Notes under the pieces: model-generated
The model's input: only the letters and a program-made list of their open reading frames with translations
Databases searched by the model: none
Told to the model about the DNA's origin: nothing
Translations under genes and position numbers: made by a program
Assembly (NCBI RefSeq): GCF_025024155.1
Contig: NW_026251713.1
Coordinates: forward strand, 558,001-622,000
Reading direction: 5' to 3'
Length of the DNA stretch: 64,000 nucleotides
DNA from: Gamsiella multidivaricata
Lineage: Eukaryota > Mortierellomycota > Mortierellomycetes > Mortierellales > Mortierellaceae
Part shown: in pieces, positions 12,065 to 23,165 of the stretch
Layout of the letters: the number at the start of each line of letters is the position of its first letter
How positions within the stretch are numbered: the stretch's first letter is position 1

Positions 12065-12745
12065 CTAACAGCAAGGTGTTGCAGAGGCCCAGTCCTGGAC
12101 AGTGATGAAGGGCTGCTCGCCTTGGGATTCCTTAGCGGGCGAGAAGGCCAAGCGGGTTGGGGTGATGGGGGATCGAGGTGCAGAGAGGAGTGACGAGGAG
12201 GAGGACGAGGGTGTGCAAAGGGTATCGATGCGAAGTTTGAGGATATGTTGATACTGGGTGGTTTCGCTTGGGATTAATGTTGGTGAAAAGGTGGATGGTG
12301 TAGGCGACGGAGTAATATCATCCAAGGAGAGATTTTCGATCGTATCCATATCATCGTCTTCAATATGGCAGACAGGTGGAGATCCGGGAGGGGAGATCAA
12401 GCCGGTCTTTTCGGTGCTGACCTGGACGTGCTCTGGCAGGTGGAGGTAGTACTTTTCGGGGTCAATGGACAGTTCGGTGTGCTGGCCAAAGTAGACGCGA
12501 AGTGTGGTGTCCTCAAAGCGGGTGCTGTGGAGGAATGCCTTGGCTTTCTGGGCATCAAAGACAGAGTGGTAGACGACAAAGACTCGGTGGAAGGACTTGA
12601 TCGGGGAGAAGTAACAGACCTGGCCAAAGGCCTCTGTCTGTGTGCGGAGGGCAAGCAGGAGTGTGGGCTCAAAGTGGTGGTTCTCGAGGTTGGTGATGGT
12701 GATGGTGTTGGTGGGCACCGTGGGTGAGGAAGCAATATCGACCAT
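12065..12745 (-). CDS. Calcipressin (regulator of calcineurin, RCAN/Rcn1 family)
   Basis: Single-exon gene, 226 aa from the ATG at 12745. The open frame extends further upstream, but without an earlier ATG. An RRM-like N-terminal half (TITITNLE ... VFVVYHSVFDAQKAKAFLHSTRF) is followed by the family signature ISPPGSPP (aa ~120-127), the phosphorylatable SP motif of calcipressins. A Ser/Thr/Pro-rich segment comes next, then the C-terminal PFITVQDW. PFITVQ fits the PxIxIT calcineurin-docking pattern. Calcipressins bind and modulate calcineurin. The gene converges on the PDI gene with 148 bp between stops. Confidence 0.93.
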   Translation of the reverse strand: MVDIASSPTVPTNTITITNLENHHFEPTLLLALRTQTEAFGQVCYFSPIKSFHRVFVVYHSVFDAQKAKAFLHSTRFEDTTLRVYFGQHTELSIDPEKYYLHLPEHVQVSTEKTGLISPPGSPPVCHIEDDDMDTIENLSLDDITPSPTPSTFSPTLIPSETTQYQHILKLRIDTLCTPSSSSSSLLSAPRSPITPTRLAFSPAKESQGEQPFITVQDWASATPCC

Positions 12746-12799
12746 TGTGTTGGATATGATGAGGTATGAGGCTGGGGTGTTGGTTGACAAGTGTTGGAT

Positions 12800-12890
12800 C
12801 GAAATGATGGCTGTTGCTGTTGCTGTTGCTGTTACTGTTGTTGTTGTTGTTGCTGTAGTAGTAGTAGTAGTAGTAGTAGTTGAAGATGTT
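12800..12890. repeat. Trinucleotide repeats in the calcipressin leader
   Basis: Consecutive GTT/GCT and (GTA)n repeats on the plus strand. They read as CAA/CAG/CTA repeats in the calcipressin 5' leader, between its TATA-like element and start codon. Confidence 0.7.
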
Positions 12891-12922
12891 GTTGTGTTGG
12901 GAAATGCGAGGGAAGGGATGGT

Positions 12923-12931
12923 CTTTTTATA
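12923..12931 (-). promoter_or_regulatory. TATA-like element of calcipressin gene
   Basis: TATAAAAAG on the minus strand, about 180 bp upstream of the calcipressin start codon. Confidence 0.5.
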
Positions 12932-15756
12932 ATGCCATGCCGGCTACTGGCATGTTTGTCCCCATGCGCACGGAACACTTCCATCGAGTCCTTCGATAGA
13001 AGGGTCCTTGACAATGAGCAATGACTCCCCTCACTTTTCCAAAAGAAGCCATAGAACACCGATATGGATGCCCCTTCCTCAGGGCTGTACGTAATATTGG
13101 CGTATGGGCTTACTGCTGTCTTTGACCTGTCTTGTTGCTCCAGCCTACAGCTGTCGACGACAAATAAATTTAGAAATTTGGAATCCATTGTCGATGGGGT
13201 GCCAAGCTTCGGCTAAGCAGCAAGGCGGAAGAATACATAGAATTTTTTTTTTAATAGATTTAGAAAGACCTATGGCCTGCTTCCATTTGTTCGATCTCAG
13301 TGCTGGTTCCATAGAGGGCTTCCATGAACGCCCTTCTACTGCTAGAAAGCAAATTCTTTCTTTTTCGATGTAAGAATTCCATTCGACGTCAAAGGGGCGC
13401 CTATTCTTGTCTCCTGGAACTAGAACTACATGACCCTGCCTGCCTTGGCACAAGGCTACAGACCATGAGCAGAGACCTAGGACCAAGCGAGACCCATGGT
13501 TTCTGATCCACTCATGCTCCCCCTGCCCCTCTCCTCCCACATCCCCGTCCTCATCTCATTCTATTCCGGAGGGCACTGGCAGGAAAGAGAGAGACATCCC
13601 TGCAATGTGTTCTTGGTCACGGGCATCGACAGAAAGTCAAAATAAACCCCCTCACGAATCTACGTACTGTGAGGGTTATTATATTTCGCGCAGAACGATG
13701 GACGTTTCTGCACCTTCCTGGGATTCTTTTCACCTCTGTACCTCCTCCACCTGCACCTGCTAAACTTTACGAACGAATACCTGTGCTCTTGCAATGTTTT
13801 TTTGTTGTTGTTTTCCCGGGAGATCAGTCGCACCTGAATCCCTTCCTATTATATACACGACGGCGGTGCGCGACGCGAAAAGTATCCTAGGAGATGCGCA
13901 GAGAGGCTGCATAGGCCGGTTTTAAGTCTGCGGCGCCATCGCTTGAAACCTAGGCGTAGCTGTTTCCTCCCACACTATTGCGTTATTCTCGAGTGTTCAC
14001 CCCGTGAAAAGAAAAAATACGGGCCTTCCGTTTCCATGGTTTGTTTCCCAGGGAGGGGGGGAGAGGGGGTTTCGGATGTTGGCGTATTGACGTTTTTGGG
14101 CACACACCAAGATTTCCGAGCGTTCCATCGCATCAAGTGATTGTCATAGGGGGCCACTCTTGATCCGACCTCGTCTGTTAAGGCCTCCCCGGAACTTCAC
14201 ATATGCCTACGCAGTGCGTGATCGTCCCGTCCTCATGAGGCCTCTCAGATGCCCGCTGAAAAATCTTTCTCCACGATTGAAGATCGAATTTCTATCGGGA
14301 ATCAGGAACGAAGGCATGTTCCTCGACCGCGGTCGGTATTTTAGAGCCTTCTTTCATACTTGGCCGTAATTTCGGTGTCTCGACTACTATTTCTCGTTAG
14401 CCTGTGTGAGTTCGGGGCGAAACCATCGGTGCGGTGTGAGCGGGCAGCTCTATTCACCAGAAATAAAAATGCATAGCGTGTTGGATGCTTGCATAGGGCG
14501 AGCACGGCATAGTCGTCAGTCTGGTCTATATGAGTTGCAAGCACGAACGCGATTCTCCGTTTTTGAAAAGGAGGCCGATTGTTGCACAAGTTCGAAATTC
14601 TCGGCCCGTTCAAACCTGCACGGCCATGGCGGAAAGACGCGTACATGAACCTGAACGCAGTCGCTTTATCACTACCCTCAGCTCCGGTGTCACCTTGCAC
14701 CCAGAGGGTCATTGTCCATAAATATCGAGCTGCTGCTGCTCTTGTCCTCTGCCTCCGCTACCCAAGCAAAGAGCAAAGCTCAATGTCGCACTCTCCAACG
14801 AGTCTTACATTTCTTTATTTAACCATGTTTGACCTGTACCTCCAAGAACGCTATTCGTATCTATTCCTTCGCTGCCCTGACTGCATCGTGGTTCATGGTG
14901 TCGGCCGACTCCATCGTCGCTGTCCCTTCGGGCTCCGCTACTACATCCGCGGTCGGTGCCGGTAGGGAAGGAAGCTAATGGACGAACCCTTCGAGCATGG
15001 GCATGCCTAGCACTCAATTGATCTGATCTCGTCCATGTTTAAACCTGTCCCTGCTTCTGTGCCTGAATCTAATCCGGCGCCAACGTCATCTACGGTGCAG
15101 AAGCGATGGGATCGAGGCAGCTGCTCTGATGATTGATGCTTTGACGATTGCTGCCACGACCGCTTTGATTGTTGCCGTGATGTGTGTTGCTCAGCAGCAG
15201 CAGCAGCAGCGACAATGACGACGGCAGGATCATGATGTAGGATTGGAAACCAGTAAGCGCAGCAGTGCGACTGCTTTATTTGGATGGCGGGATCTTTGGC
15301 GTGAAGCGAGTTCGTATGGGGGCATGATGAGTTCCTTGAAGCCCTTTCTTTTTTTTTTTTTTTTTTTTGCACTTTGCGGTCCTTGCTATTAGTAGCAATT
15401 CGAATCCACGAGGTGCACGAATAAAGCAACAGGTTGTTTCGGATGCTCATATGCGAGGAAATGAAATACATTACTGCAGGAGAATGGTGGAGAAGACCTT
15501 CAGGGATGAGTTGGCAGCGCGAGGATTAAAATGGCTTGCTGCCTGCCCTGCCGTCTTGGGCGTATGATTCCGTTCACCCGATATATAAATTGTATTGGAA
15601 CTGCGCCCGTTTATTTTCGCTTCTTCTGTCCACTTCCCCTCACTCTTTCACCATCACCATACACACTCTCGCCCTTGCGACCCACAAAACATCCATCCCG
15701 AGACACATATCCCACTGAATCCTGCTTACCGCCGAGTATCGCCTTAACTATCAACC
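12932..15756. other. 2.8-kb intergenic region between calcipressin and ORMDL genes
   Basis: Several open frames of 100-150 codons exist on both strands (for example 13145-13540, 14341-14712 and 15007-15471 minus) but none shows domain motifs or splice-supported extension. A CAG/CTG repeat lies near 15190-15215 and a T tract at 15350-15368. TATATAAA at 15582-15589 is a plausible ORMDL core promoter. Confidence 0.5.
15582..15589 (+). promoter_or_regulatory. TATA-like element of ORMDL gene
   Basis: TATATAAA about 170 bp upstream of the ORMDL start codon; CT-rich leader follows. Confidence 0.45.
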
Positions 15757-17392
15757 ATGACCCTGGCAGCAATGTATAAGATGGACTATGTCCAAGTCCT
15801 CGATCAACATTCACAGATGAACCTCAACTCTTCCTGGGTCAACGACAAAGGTACGGCGCTTCCAGAGAAAAAAAAAATAATAATCAAAAATCAAAAACCA
15901 AAAAAGATCGACACTATGCCACGTATATCCTCCTCTCCTCTTCGCTTCCCTTTTCCCGTTTATCCGCGTCACCGACCCGTTACCCATGTATTGGGACCCG
16001 AAGAACTGCAAACGGATGCCAAGAAATTACTTTGCGTGCTCAATTAGGATTGGTTTCATGTCTCTGTTCTAAAGCTCATATGTTTAACCTCGGCTTGCAC
16101 CGCTTTTGTGCGCTTTTGCAATGCTGACTTTGTGTGTATAGGAGCATGGATGACCAATTTCGTGATTATCTTCTTCATCAAGTTCTTCTTTGGAATCATC
16201 CCGGGGATCTCACCGGAGCTGTCATGGACCCTGACCACCCTGACCTACAACGTCGTAAGTTTTATTTGCTTGGTTTTTGTGCCTGTCTTGATTCCTTCGA
16301 TGCTGGGCTTGGGTTATTGGTTCGGACAGAAATCTTTTGTCGTGTGGGGGGTGAGAGAGAGAGTGTGTGTGTGTCATGCGATCATACCAGTTCGCCGGAA
16401 CGTTAAAAAATGAGACCTCGAGGCTTCTTATTTTGACCCTCCCCCAACAGTCGAGAACCTCGAAAAAGGCTCCGCAATCTAGACTAACAAACGTCTTCTA
16501 ATCGCGACGGCCATATCGACTTTTGTGCTTGGATGACATTAGGGAAGCTACATAATGTTCCATGCGGTGACCGGCGTACCGTTCGAGTTCTCACAGGGCG
16601 CCTATGACGGGATCACGCTCTGGGAGCAGATTGATGGAGGCGTTCAATTCACGGCCACGCGCAAGTATCTCACAACTGTGCCGATTGTCCTGTAAGTGTT
16701 CGCTGCTATGGTTATTTGTTTATATCGCTTTTTTTTTTCCTTGGCATAATTGACGGCCAGGATCAGGAATCTTGTTATTGCACGCGGTTCTCCTCGTGCT
16801 CGCGCTGGAGAACCAGGTTGACAAATCTTAAACGGGATAGGCAATTGGTGTAGGAACACAAAATGAACACACGACCCCCACAAAACATGAACCATGTCAT
16901 GGAGCGTGTACAGTGCCGCTTGTTCAGCCAACAAGTTGGATGCAGATATCACGCAGCGGACCAAAAAAAAGATGTTTATTCAAACAGTGCCAAAAGGACC
17001 TTTGCATGAATTGGTCTTTCATTTATTTGTTGCCTTGCCTTTGTTCAGGGCACAGAGATTGCTCGTGCTTAATGCAGAACGGGCCCAAATGATGTTTATT
17101 CTTTTTCATCTGGGGTGACATGACCTTGCATGCATCTTTACAAACAAAAACGCCGAAGTCTTTTTGGTCAGCCAAGCCCTTCCTGATCTTTATATCTGAC
17201 AATTTTTTTAATTTGTTGTACTGCCTGTTGCGGATTAGGTTCCTTCTAAGCACACATTACACTCACTACGCCCCATTCGCGTTCTCGATCACATTTATTG
17301 CCACGGTCATTAATCTGATTGCAAAACTGCCAGCCATGCACCAGGTCCGACTTCTGGATATCAATCAAAAGGTCGATACTGAACTGCAATAA
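15757..17392 (+). CDS. ORMDL/Orm family sphingolipid homeostasis protein
   Basis: Predicted 169-aa ER membrane protein. Exons are 15757-15850, 16142-16254, 16543-16691 and 17239-17392. Orm proteins bind serine palmitoyltransferase and restrain sphingolipid synthesis. Family blocks are clear: [10 protein letters not shown] near aa 26-34, four hydrophobic segments, [53 protein letters not shown] and a terminal [15 protein letters not shown] stretch. Length is close to the usual 150-220 aa. Two further ATGs (codons 6 and 9) follow closely; the first was chosen. The short N-terminus lacks an obvious long Ser-rich regulatory extension of the yeast type. Introns 2 and 3 are 288 and 547 nt. Confidence 0.95.
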
Positions 17393-17867
17393 GCACAGGG
17401 GAGGAGGCGAAGCACCCACGCACACACACACACGCAAGGACACGAACAGAGTGTGAAGCGTACGAAGGAGGATGAGCTGTGTGTCCTCGATATTTTTGTA
17501 TATATATTTTTCAAACCACCACCACCACCACCGACCCTCAATATTGCCTCAATATTGGTTCAGGTTCATTGGGCGAAGCAGAATTTCGAGCAGACGAATT
17601 TTTTTTTTTTTGGAAACCGGAAAACCAGGAACGCAGCCAAACACAGCAGCGGATCACTACCGCTATGTAGTCAGCTCCATAATAATGAATCCCCAAATAG
17701 CAAATAGCCAGAGTATAATACCAAGAGTCGATCTTTTCTCAATGTATTCATCCAGTAGACATCCCATACTCGAACTGACTGTTGTGTTGATTCCAAATCC
17801 AAAAACGATTTATTTCAGACTGAGAAAATGAGGTTATTATTTCCTGATCCTAGGGGGCACAGGGGCT
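17393..17867. other. Convergent spacer between ORMDL and uS8 genes
   Basis: Contains a CACACA microsatellite (17418-17433), an ACC repeat (about 17514-17533) and a T tract near 17600. No gene seen. Confidence 0.45.
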
Positions 17868-18629
17868 TTAGTAGAAGTAACCCAAGACCTTTCCTCCGGT
17901 GTGGCGACGACGGGCCTCCTCGTGGTCCATGATACCGGCCGAGGTGGTGAGGATGATGTAACCGAACTGGCGGGAAGGCAAGAGACGGGCAATCCACTTC
18001 TCGAGCTCGTTCAACTTGATGTTGAAGCGGGGCGAGATGACACCGGTCTTGTTGATGCGTCCAATGAGCTGGACAACGATCTTGCCGGAGCGGTGGTCGT
18101 CGATCTCCTCGAACTCGCCAATGTAACCTACATCATATGTCAGATGACAAAAATTGTGTTTAGGTTCTGTGTCCGTGTATGCACAAATGCTCGTCTTTCA
18201 TTTTCTGATTCAATGATTGTGAACACGGTGTAGGAATGTCTTCGCCTGTTATAGACTGAAGGCCATTGACAAGGATGAATTGAAAAGAGGGCGCAGCAGC
18301 TTATATCGGGCGTAAGGTTGGTTTTTCGGAATAGTTTTTAAAAAAAAGAACAAATGTTGTGATACTGAAAGCTTGAAGTAACACTCATCCAAGTATTCAT
18401 TCCGGCTTGACAAAGGACACAAAAGACGAAATGAAAAAAAAAATGAAAACAGAAAACAGAAAACGAGATAATGGTTCAATTTGGATGCCAACGTACCGTG
18501 CTTCTGCATCAAGGACAGGAACTTGACGATGACCTTGGAGGAAGGACGGATCAAGACCTGGCGCTTGCCACGCTTCTCAGCGTTGTTGATGTTGTTGAGG
18601 CAGTCGTTCAAGACGGAGATGCGGACCAT
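17868..18629 (-). CDS. RPS22: 40S ribosomal protein uS8 (S15a/Rps22)
   Basis: Predicted 130-aa cytosolic small-subunit ribosomal protein, exactly the usual length. Minus-strand exons are 18629-18497 and 18127-17868. The N-terminus [20 protein letters not shown] and the C-terminus KVLGYFY are diagnostic. The single intron is 369 nt, long for this window. I looked for a snoRNA in it, since introns of this gene host one in budding yeast, and found no convincing box set. It converges with ORMDL and diverges from the nitrilase. Confidence 0.98.
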
Positions 18630-19422
18630 TTTGATATGCTTCTGATGAAGTTAAAAGTATCAGACAGGAAGGGGAGGGGTTAGTGTCAAGGGGGAAGAAT
18701 ACCAATTGCTCATATGAGAGTCGCCCGTTTTCATCTCTTCCTTGCCGTTATCAAGAGTGAAATACGACTAGAGAAAGGAAAGCGAGGATTCATAAAGGAA
18801 TGGGTCCTTGTCCAGGCCAGCCTGCGATGTGTCACCACCCTGCATGTTTGACTTTGACTGATCGAGCGGATCGAAGCAGATCATATGCCTAGATGCGGGG
18901 GGCGATGAGAGCAGTTCTGACGAGATAGTTGAACAAAATGAAAGAGAATGAGCTGTTGTAATGAGGAAGGAGGGATGAAGATGGGTGGGTCGCTGCCCTG
19001 AAGTGGGGTATGTTGATGCTTCATCCACTCATGTCGTGTGTCCTGAAAATTTTGCGCAAGAGGAGTAACGATCGATGGAAGAATGGCAAATGGACGCCGA
19101 CGACAAGAGTAGAGGGAGGGGTGGAGGGTGAGCTAGGTCGATGAGATGAGGACGTGATGGGGTCGATGGATGGATTATCGTCAATGGATGGATGCTTGAT
19201 GGTCCCCCCCTTCAGTTGGGACACACACCTTTTGCTATGTAAAAGTAAGAGGAGGAACTCATCCATTCCCCCAGGGCCAGGAACCTTTTACACTTTTTTT
19301 TTAACGCCGCCAAAAATGAACCTGGCCTACACGTGATCAATTGACCCACGCCCGGCCCTTTGACCGCCCCAGTTGGCCCTCTGGTCTTCAACTTCCCCAC
19401 CACCTGCTCTTTTTTGCCTCTC
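18630..19422. other. Divergent promoter region between uS8 and omega-amidase genes
   Basis: No gene. GGATGGAT-type repeats occur at about 19155-19195 on the plus strand. Confidence 0.4.
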
Positions 19423-20839
19423 ATGCTGCGCGCTGTTTCCTCTTTCAAACACTCCTTCAGGACCCTCTCCACCATGACCTCGCCCGCCCCCATGAAGCCC
19501 TGCAGACTAGCCCTCGTCCAGTTGGCTGTCACCGCAGACAAGGATGCGAATCTCGCCAACGCCCGCACGCATGTCCTCGAGGCTGCATCCAATGGCGCCA
19601 ACCTGATTGTCCTTCCGGTAACCTTGCCAAACCAAACCGGCCGGTTTGCAATGCGAAAACACCTGAGGGTCATTGCAGACCAAGACTTTGCTGCTTACAT
19701 CATGTGGTCCCATATGGTCCTCATTCTAGGAATGCTTCAACTCGCCATATGGTACAAAGTTCTTTCCAGAGTACGCCGAAAGCGCGAAGGACGGTCCTTC
19801 AGTCAAGGCACTCTCTGCCATGGCCAAGGTAACCCACAGCGCTTCTTCCATCCCTCCATTCAAGCATTTATCTGTTACTTGAAAATTAGCCTCTTGTGGA
19901 GCGCACCACCTTTCACTCCAGCAGTTCAATTGACGCTTGTCCCTTCTATGGTTATTTTTTCCTTTCTTTTCTTTGTTATATTCAGGAAGCCAAGGCCTAC
20001 CTGATCGGAGGTTCGATCCCAGAACACGATCCTACGGACGACAACATCTACAACACCTGCACGGTCTATAATCCTGAGGGAGAGAAGATTGCGACACACC
20101 GAAAGGTGCATTTGTTCGATATTGATGTCCCGGGCAAGATCCGCTTCCAGGAGAGCGAGACGCTGACGGCGGGCAATCATTTGACTCATGTTGATACAGG
20201 TATTTGATTTGATTTGATTTGATTTGATTTTTTTTTTGGTTTCTCACGGTTCGCAATGTAGCTGGACGACATATTTTGAATCTCCCAACATTACACTGCA
20301 CATAATCGCGACCGCGACGGTAGAAAGGACGGTCGGTCTAGTATTGTCTTGTTGGGATAGAAGCATTCTAATGACCGCCTGCCTTGGTATTTTATTTTTA
20401 TTTTTATTTATTTCAATGGGACGACCCTAGATTTCGGCAAGATCGGTGTTGGTATCTGCTACGATATCCGTTTCCCAGAACCGGCCATGATTGCCGCTCG
20501 TCAAGGTTCGAGGACAATTTTTTTTTTTGTACAAAGCATCATAAACAGGAAGGGACATTGCAACTGAACGCAGACATGCTGGTGTTTTCCATAGGATGCT
20601 TCGCGATGATCTACCCGGGCGCGTTCAACATGACTACAGGACCGTTGCACTGGGAACTGCTCCAGCGCGCTCGGGCTGTTGATAACCAGATCTTCGTGGC
20701 CGCTTGTTCACCAGCTCGCGACTTGGACGCGTCCTATCACGCTTGGGGTCATTCGACGATCGTGGGCCCTGCTGGCGATGTGCTTCAGACCATGGAGGAG
20801 AAACAGGGTATCATCTATGCTGATCTCGGTAAGGACTAT

Positions 20840-20870
<31 letters not shown>

Positions 20871-21047
20871 TTGAATGTTGTCTGTCTAGTGTAGACATTT
20901 TGTTAGACAACCCGAAAGCTAAGATGATATGTGTTGTTCAACGCGCATTTAGACCAGACAATGATGACAGAGTTCCGCCAGAGCATTCCTCTTACGACCC
21001 AGCGCCGTTTTGATTTGTACGCGGATGTGTCGAAAGTGAAGCCTTAG
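19423..21047 (+). CDS. Omega-amidase / Nit2-type nitrilase superfamily protein
   Basis: Predicted 303-aa carbon-nitrogen hydrolase. Exons are 19423-19617, 19730-19828, 19986-20199, 20431-20505, 20595-20828 and 20953-21047. The nitrilase triad is complete: Glu66 (LPECFN), Lys138 (HRKVHLFD) and Cys179 ([10 protein letters not shown]). Overall similarity is to Nit2/omega-amidase, which hydrolyses alpha-ketoglutaramate and related omega-amides. The first ATG gives a basic, Ser/Arg-rich leader ([18 protein letters not shown]) resembling a mitochondrial presequence. In-frame ATGs at 19474 and 19492 would give cytosolic forms. A T-tract lies in intron 5 (about 20849-20871). Confidence 0.94.
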
Positions 21048-21327
21048 GTGCCATTCACCCTCTCCACCCTCTATGTATCATAGATGCCCATAAACTCGAC
21101 CACTTTTTGACAATAGATTTTTGCTTTGATTGGGGAAGTTTATTATGACATTTTTTTTTCTAGCTGGAAAAAATGGTTTGATTTGTACAAGACTTCTGCC
21201 GTTGATCACTGACAGAGAACAAAGAAAGAAAGAAGATATGATGAACAGCGATTGATTACAGAGCAATTAACGGAGGAGGATAAATGGGGCGGGGTGGGGG
21301 ATATGAGCAAGACCTTCCTAAGCACCT

Positions 21328-23165
21328 TTACTGGTGATAGGTGGACTCAGCACCACCGCGCCACGAGCGAACACCGCCCTGCAAGCCGACGTTGTCCGAT
21401 CCAATGAGCTGCTCGTGAACCTTCTCGATCGACTTGAAGTAGTTGACGGTCTTGACGTGGAGCTCCAGAGTGGCATCCTCATCGCAGACAATCATTCCAC
21501 GTGGGTGAAGCTGGATGGCAGAGACAGTCCACATGTGGTTGACACCCTCCTCAATGCACTTGGCCAAAGCCAAGGCCTTGTGGGCACCGGTGATGATGAT
21601 GCAGACCTCGCGGGCGTCCATGACAGTACTACAAGCGAATGAATGAAGGGAGTGAACAGACAAAAAAGGTTTCAGTCAGATGCTTGATATTGATACCTGG
21701 TCATGCAACCTTCTTCTGATTGAGTGAAGTAGATGGGAGGGGGGGCGGGGGAGATCGTTACTGCAACGTATCACTTAGTTGTCCCTCCGCTACTTCCAAT
21801 TCGTGTCCCAGCTCACGTCCCAGTCCAACTGTCCCGACAACTGTCCATTTTCTTTTTCCTCAATGTCGTTGGAAATCGAAGAGAGGTCGATTTGTCGGGC
21901 ACATGTTGCGGAAGGAGGGCTCTCGTTTGTACGAAACTGGACAGAGAACGGTCCTTACATTCGCAAGAAACGCAGACAAAGTATATAAAATGCACTTACG
22001 CAACACCGACGGTCAAGGCCAGGTTGGGAACCTTGGTAATGTCGTTATCAAAGAAGCGAGCGTTGGCGACGATGGTATCGTAGGCAAGGGTCTTGACACG
22101 GGTGCGGGAGTTCAGGGACGAGCCGGGCTCGTTGAAGGCAATATGACCATCGGGACCGATACCGCCCAAGAAGAGCTCAATACCACCGACGGCGGCGATC
22201 TTCTCCTCGTAGCGCTGGCACTCGAGATCCAGGTCGTTGGCATTGCCGTCGAGGATGTGAACATTCTCGGGAAGGATGTCGACGTGCTTGAAGAGATTGC
22301 TCCACATGAAGGAGTGATACGACTCGGGATGGTCCCTGTATGCATGGTACAAGCAAGGCGTGGATGTGAGCGTTAGTGTATGTGCATTCACACAACGAAG
22401 TTTCCCTGCAGGCTGCAATGATATCACCCAGCCCTGTGGTGTCTGCATAACAAAAAAAAAAAAATTCCCGCGCTCCTGTGAGATCTTTAGTGCTTTGGTG
22501 TCTTAATGGTCAATCCCTTCTGTTGTTCTTTCCGAGTCGCCTTGATCGGACTTGACCCAATTCGAACTCGATACTTGAGAAGCCTTTCAGACATCATGAG
22601 GGTGCAAGTGAACCCTGCATTTTTACGGGTTTCCTTCCTCCCCTCACTCATCTTTTTTCTTATCGAGCAGATCATTATTCCACTGCCCTGGTCCCAATAG
22701 CACGAAAATAATAATAGCGTCGATATGTATGCACTGTACCTGGGCAATCCGACGTATTCATCCATGTTGAAGGTGATGATGTGCTGGAAAGAAAGCTCGC
22801 CGGCCTGGTGGAACTTGACCAGGTTTCTGTAGACGCCAATGGGCGAGGAACCGGTGGGGAGTCCAAGGACGAAAGGCTTGGCGGAGGTGGGAGCGAACTC
22901 CTTGATGCGCTCCTTGACGTACTTGGCTGCAAGGAAGCGATAGATAAAGATCGGCAATATAGATAAAAATGAGCACCAACGAATCTTTGAGACCAAGAAA
23001 TCGCGAAAAAAAATAAAGTGAAATAAAAAAAATGAAAAAGCCCAGTGGCAATGGTGGGCCAATGGGCCTGCGAACGGGCGCAATGAAGATCGGAGGAGGG
23101 CAGGGGTGATACTTACCGACGTGGTAGGAGACGGCCTCAAAGTCCTTGCGAATGACTAATCTCAT
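21328..23165 (-). CDS. Glucosamine-6-phosphate deaminase (NagB-type)
   Basis: Predicted 290-aa enzyme converting glucosamine-6-phosphate to fructose-6-phosphate and ammonia, the last committed step in using chitin-derived amino sugars. Minus-strand exons are 23165-23117, 22926-22740, 22335-22000 and 21628-21328. Family motifs: [13 protein letters not shown] (phosphate site), FNMDEYVGL, and the catalytic lid [17 protein letters not shown] with its Asp, His and Glu. The C-terminus beyond the fold is short (GGAESTYHQ). Eukaryotic enzymes of this group are hexamers. Introns 1 and 2 are 190 and 404 nt. The gene converges with the nitrilase (280 bp). Confidence 0.96.

Noticed and set aside
18128..18496. 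Possible snoRNA in the uS8 intron
   Set aside because: No convincing paired C/D boxes or H/ACA elements; only a lone ATGATGT beside the acceptor.
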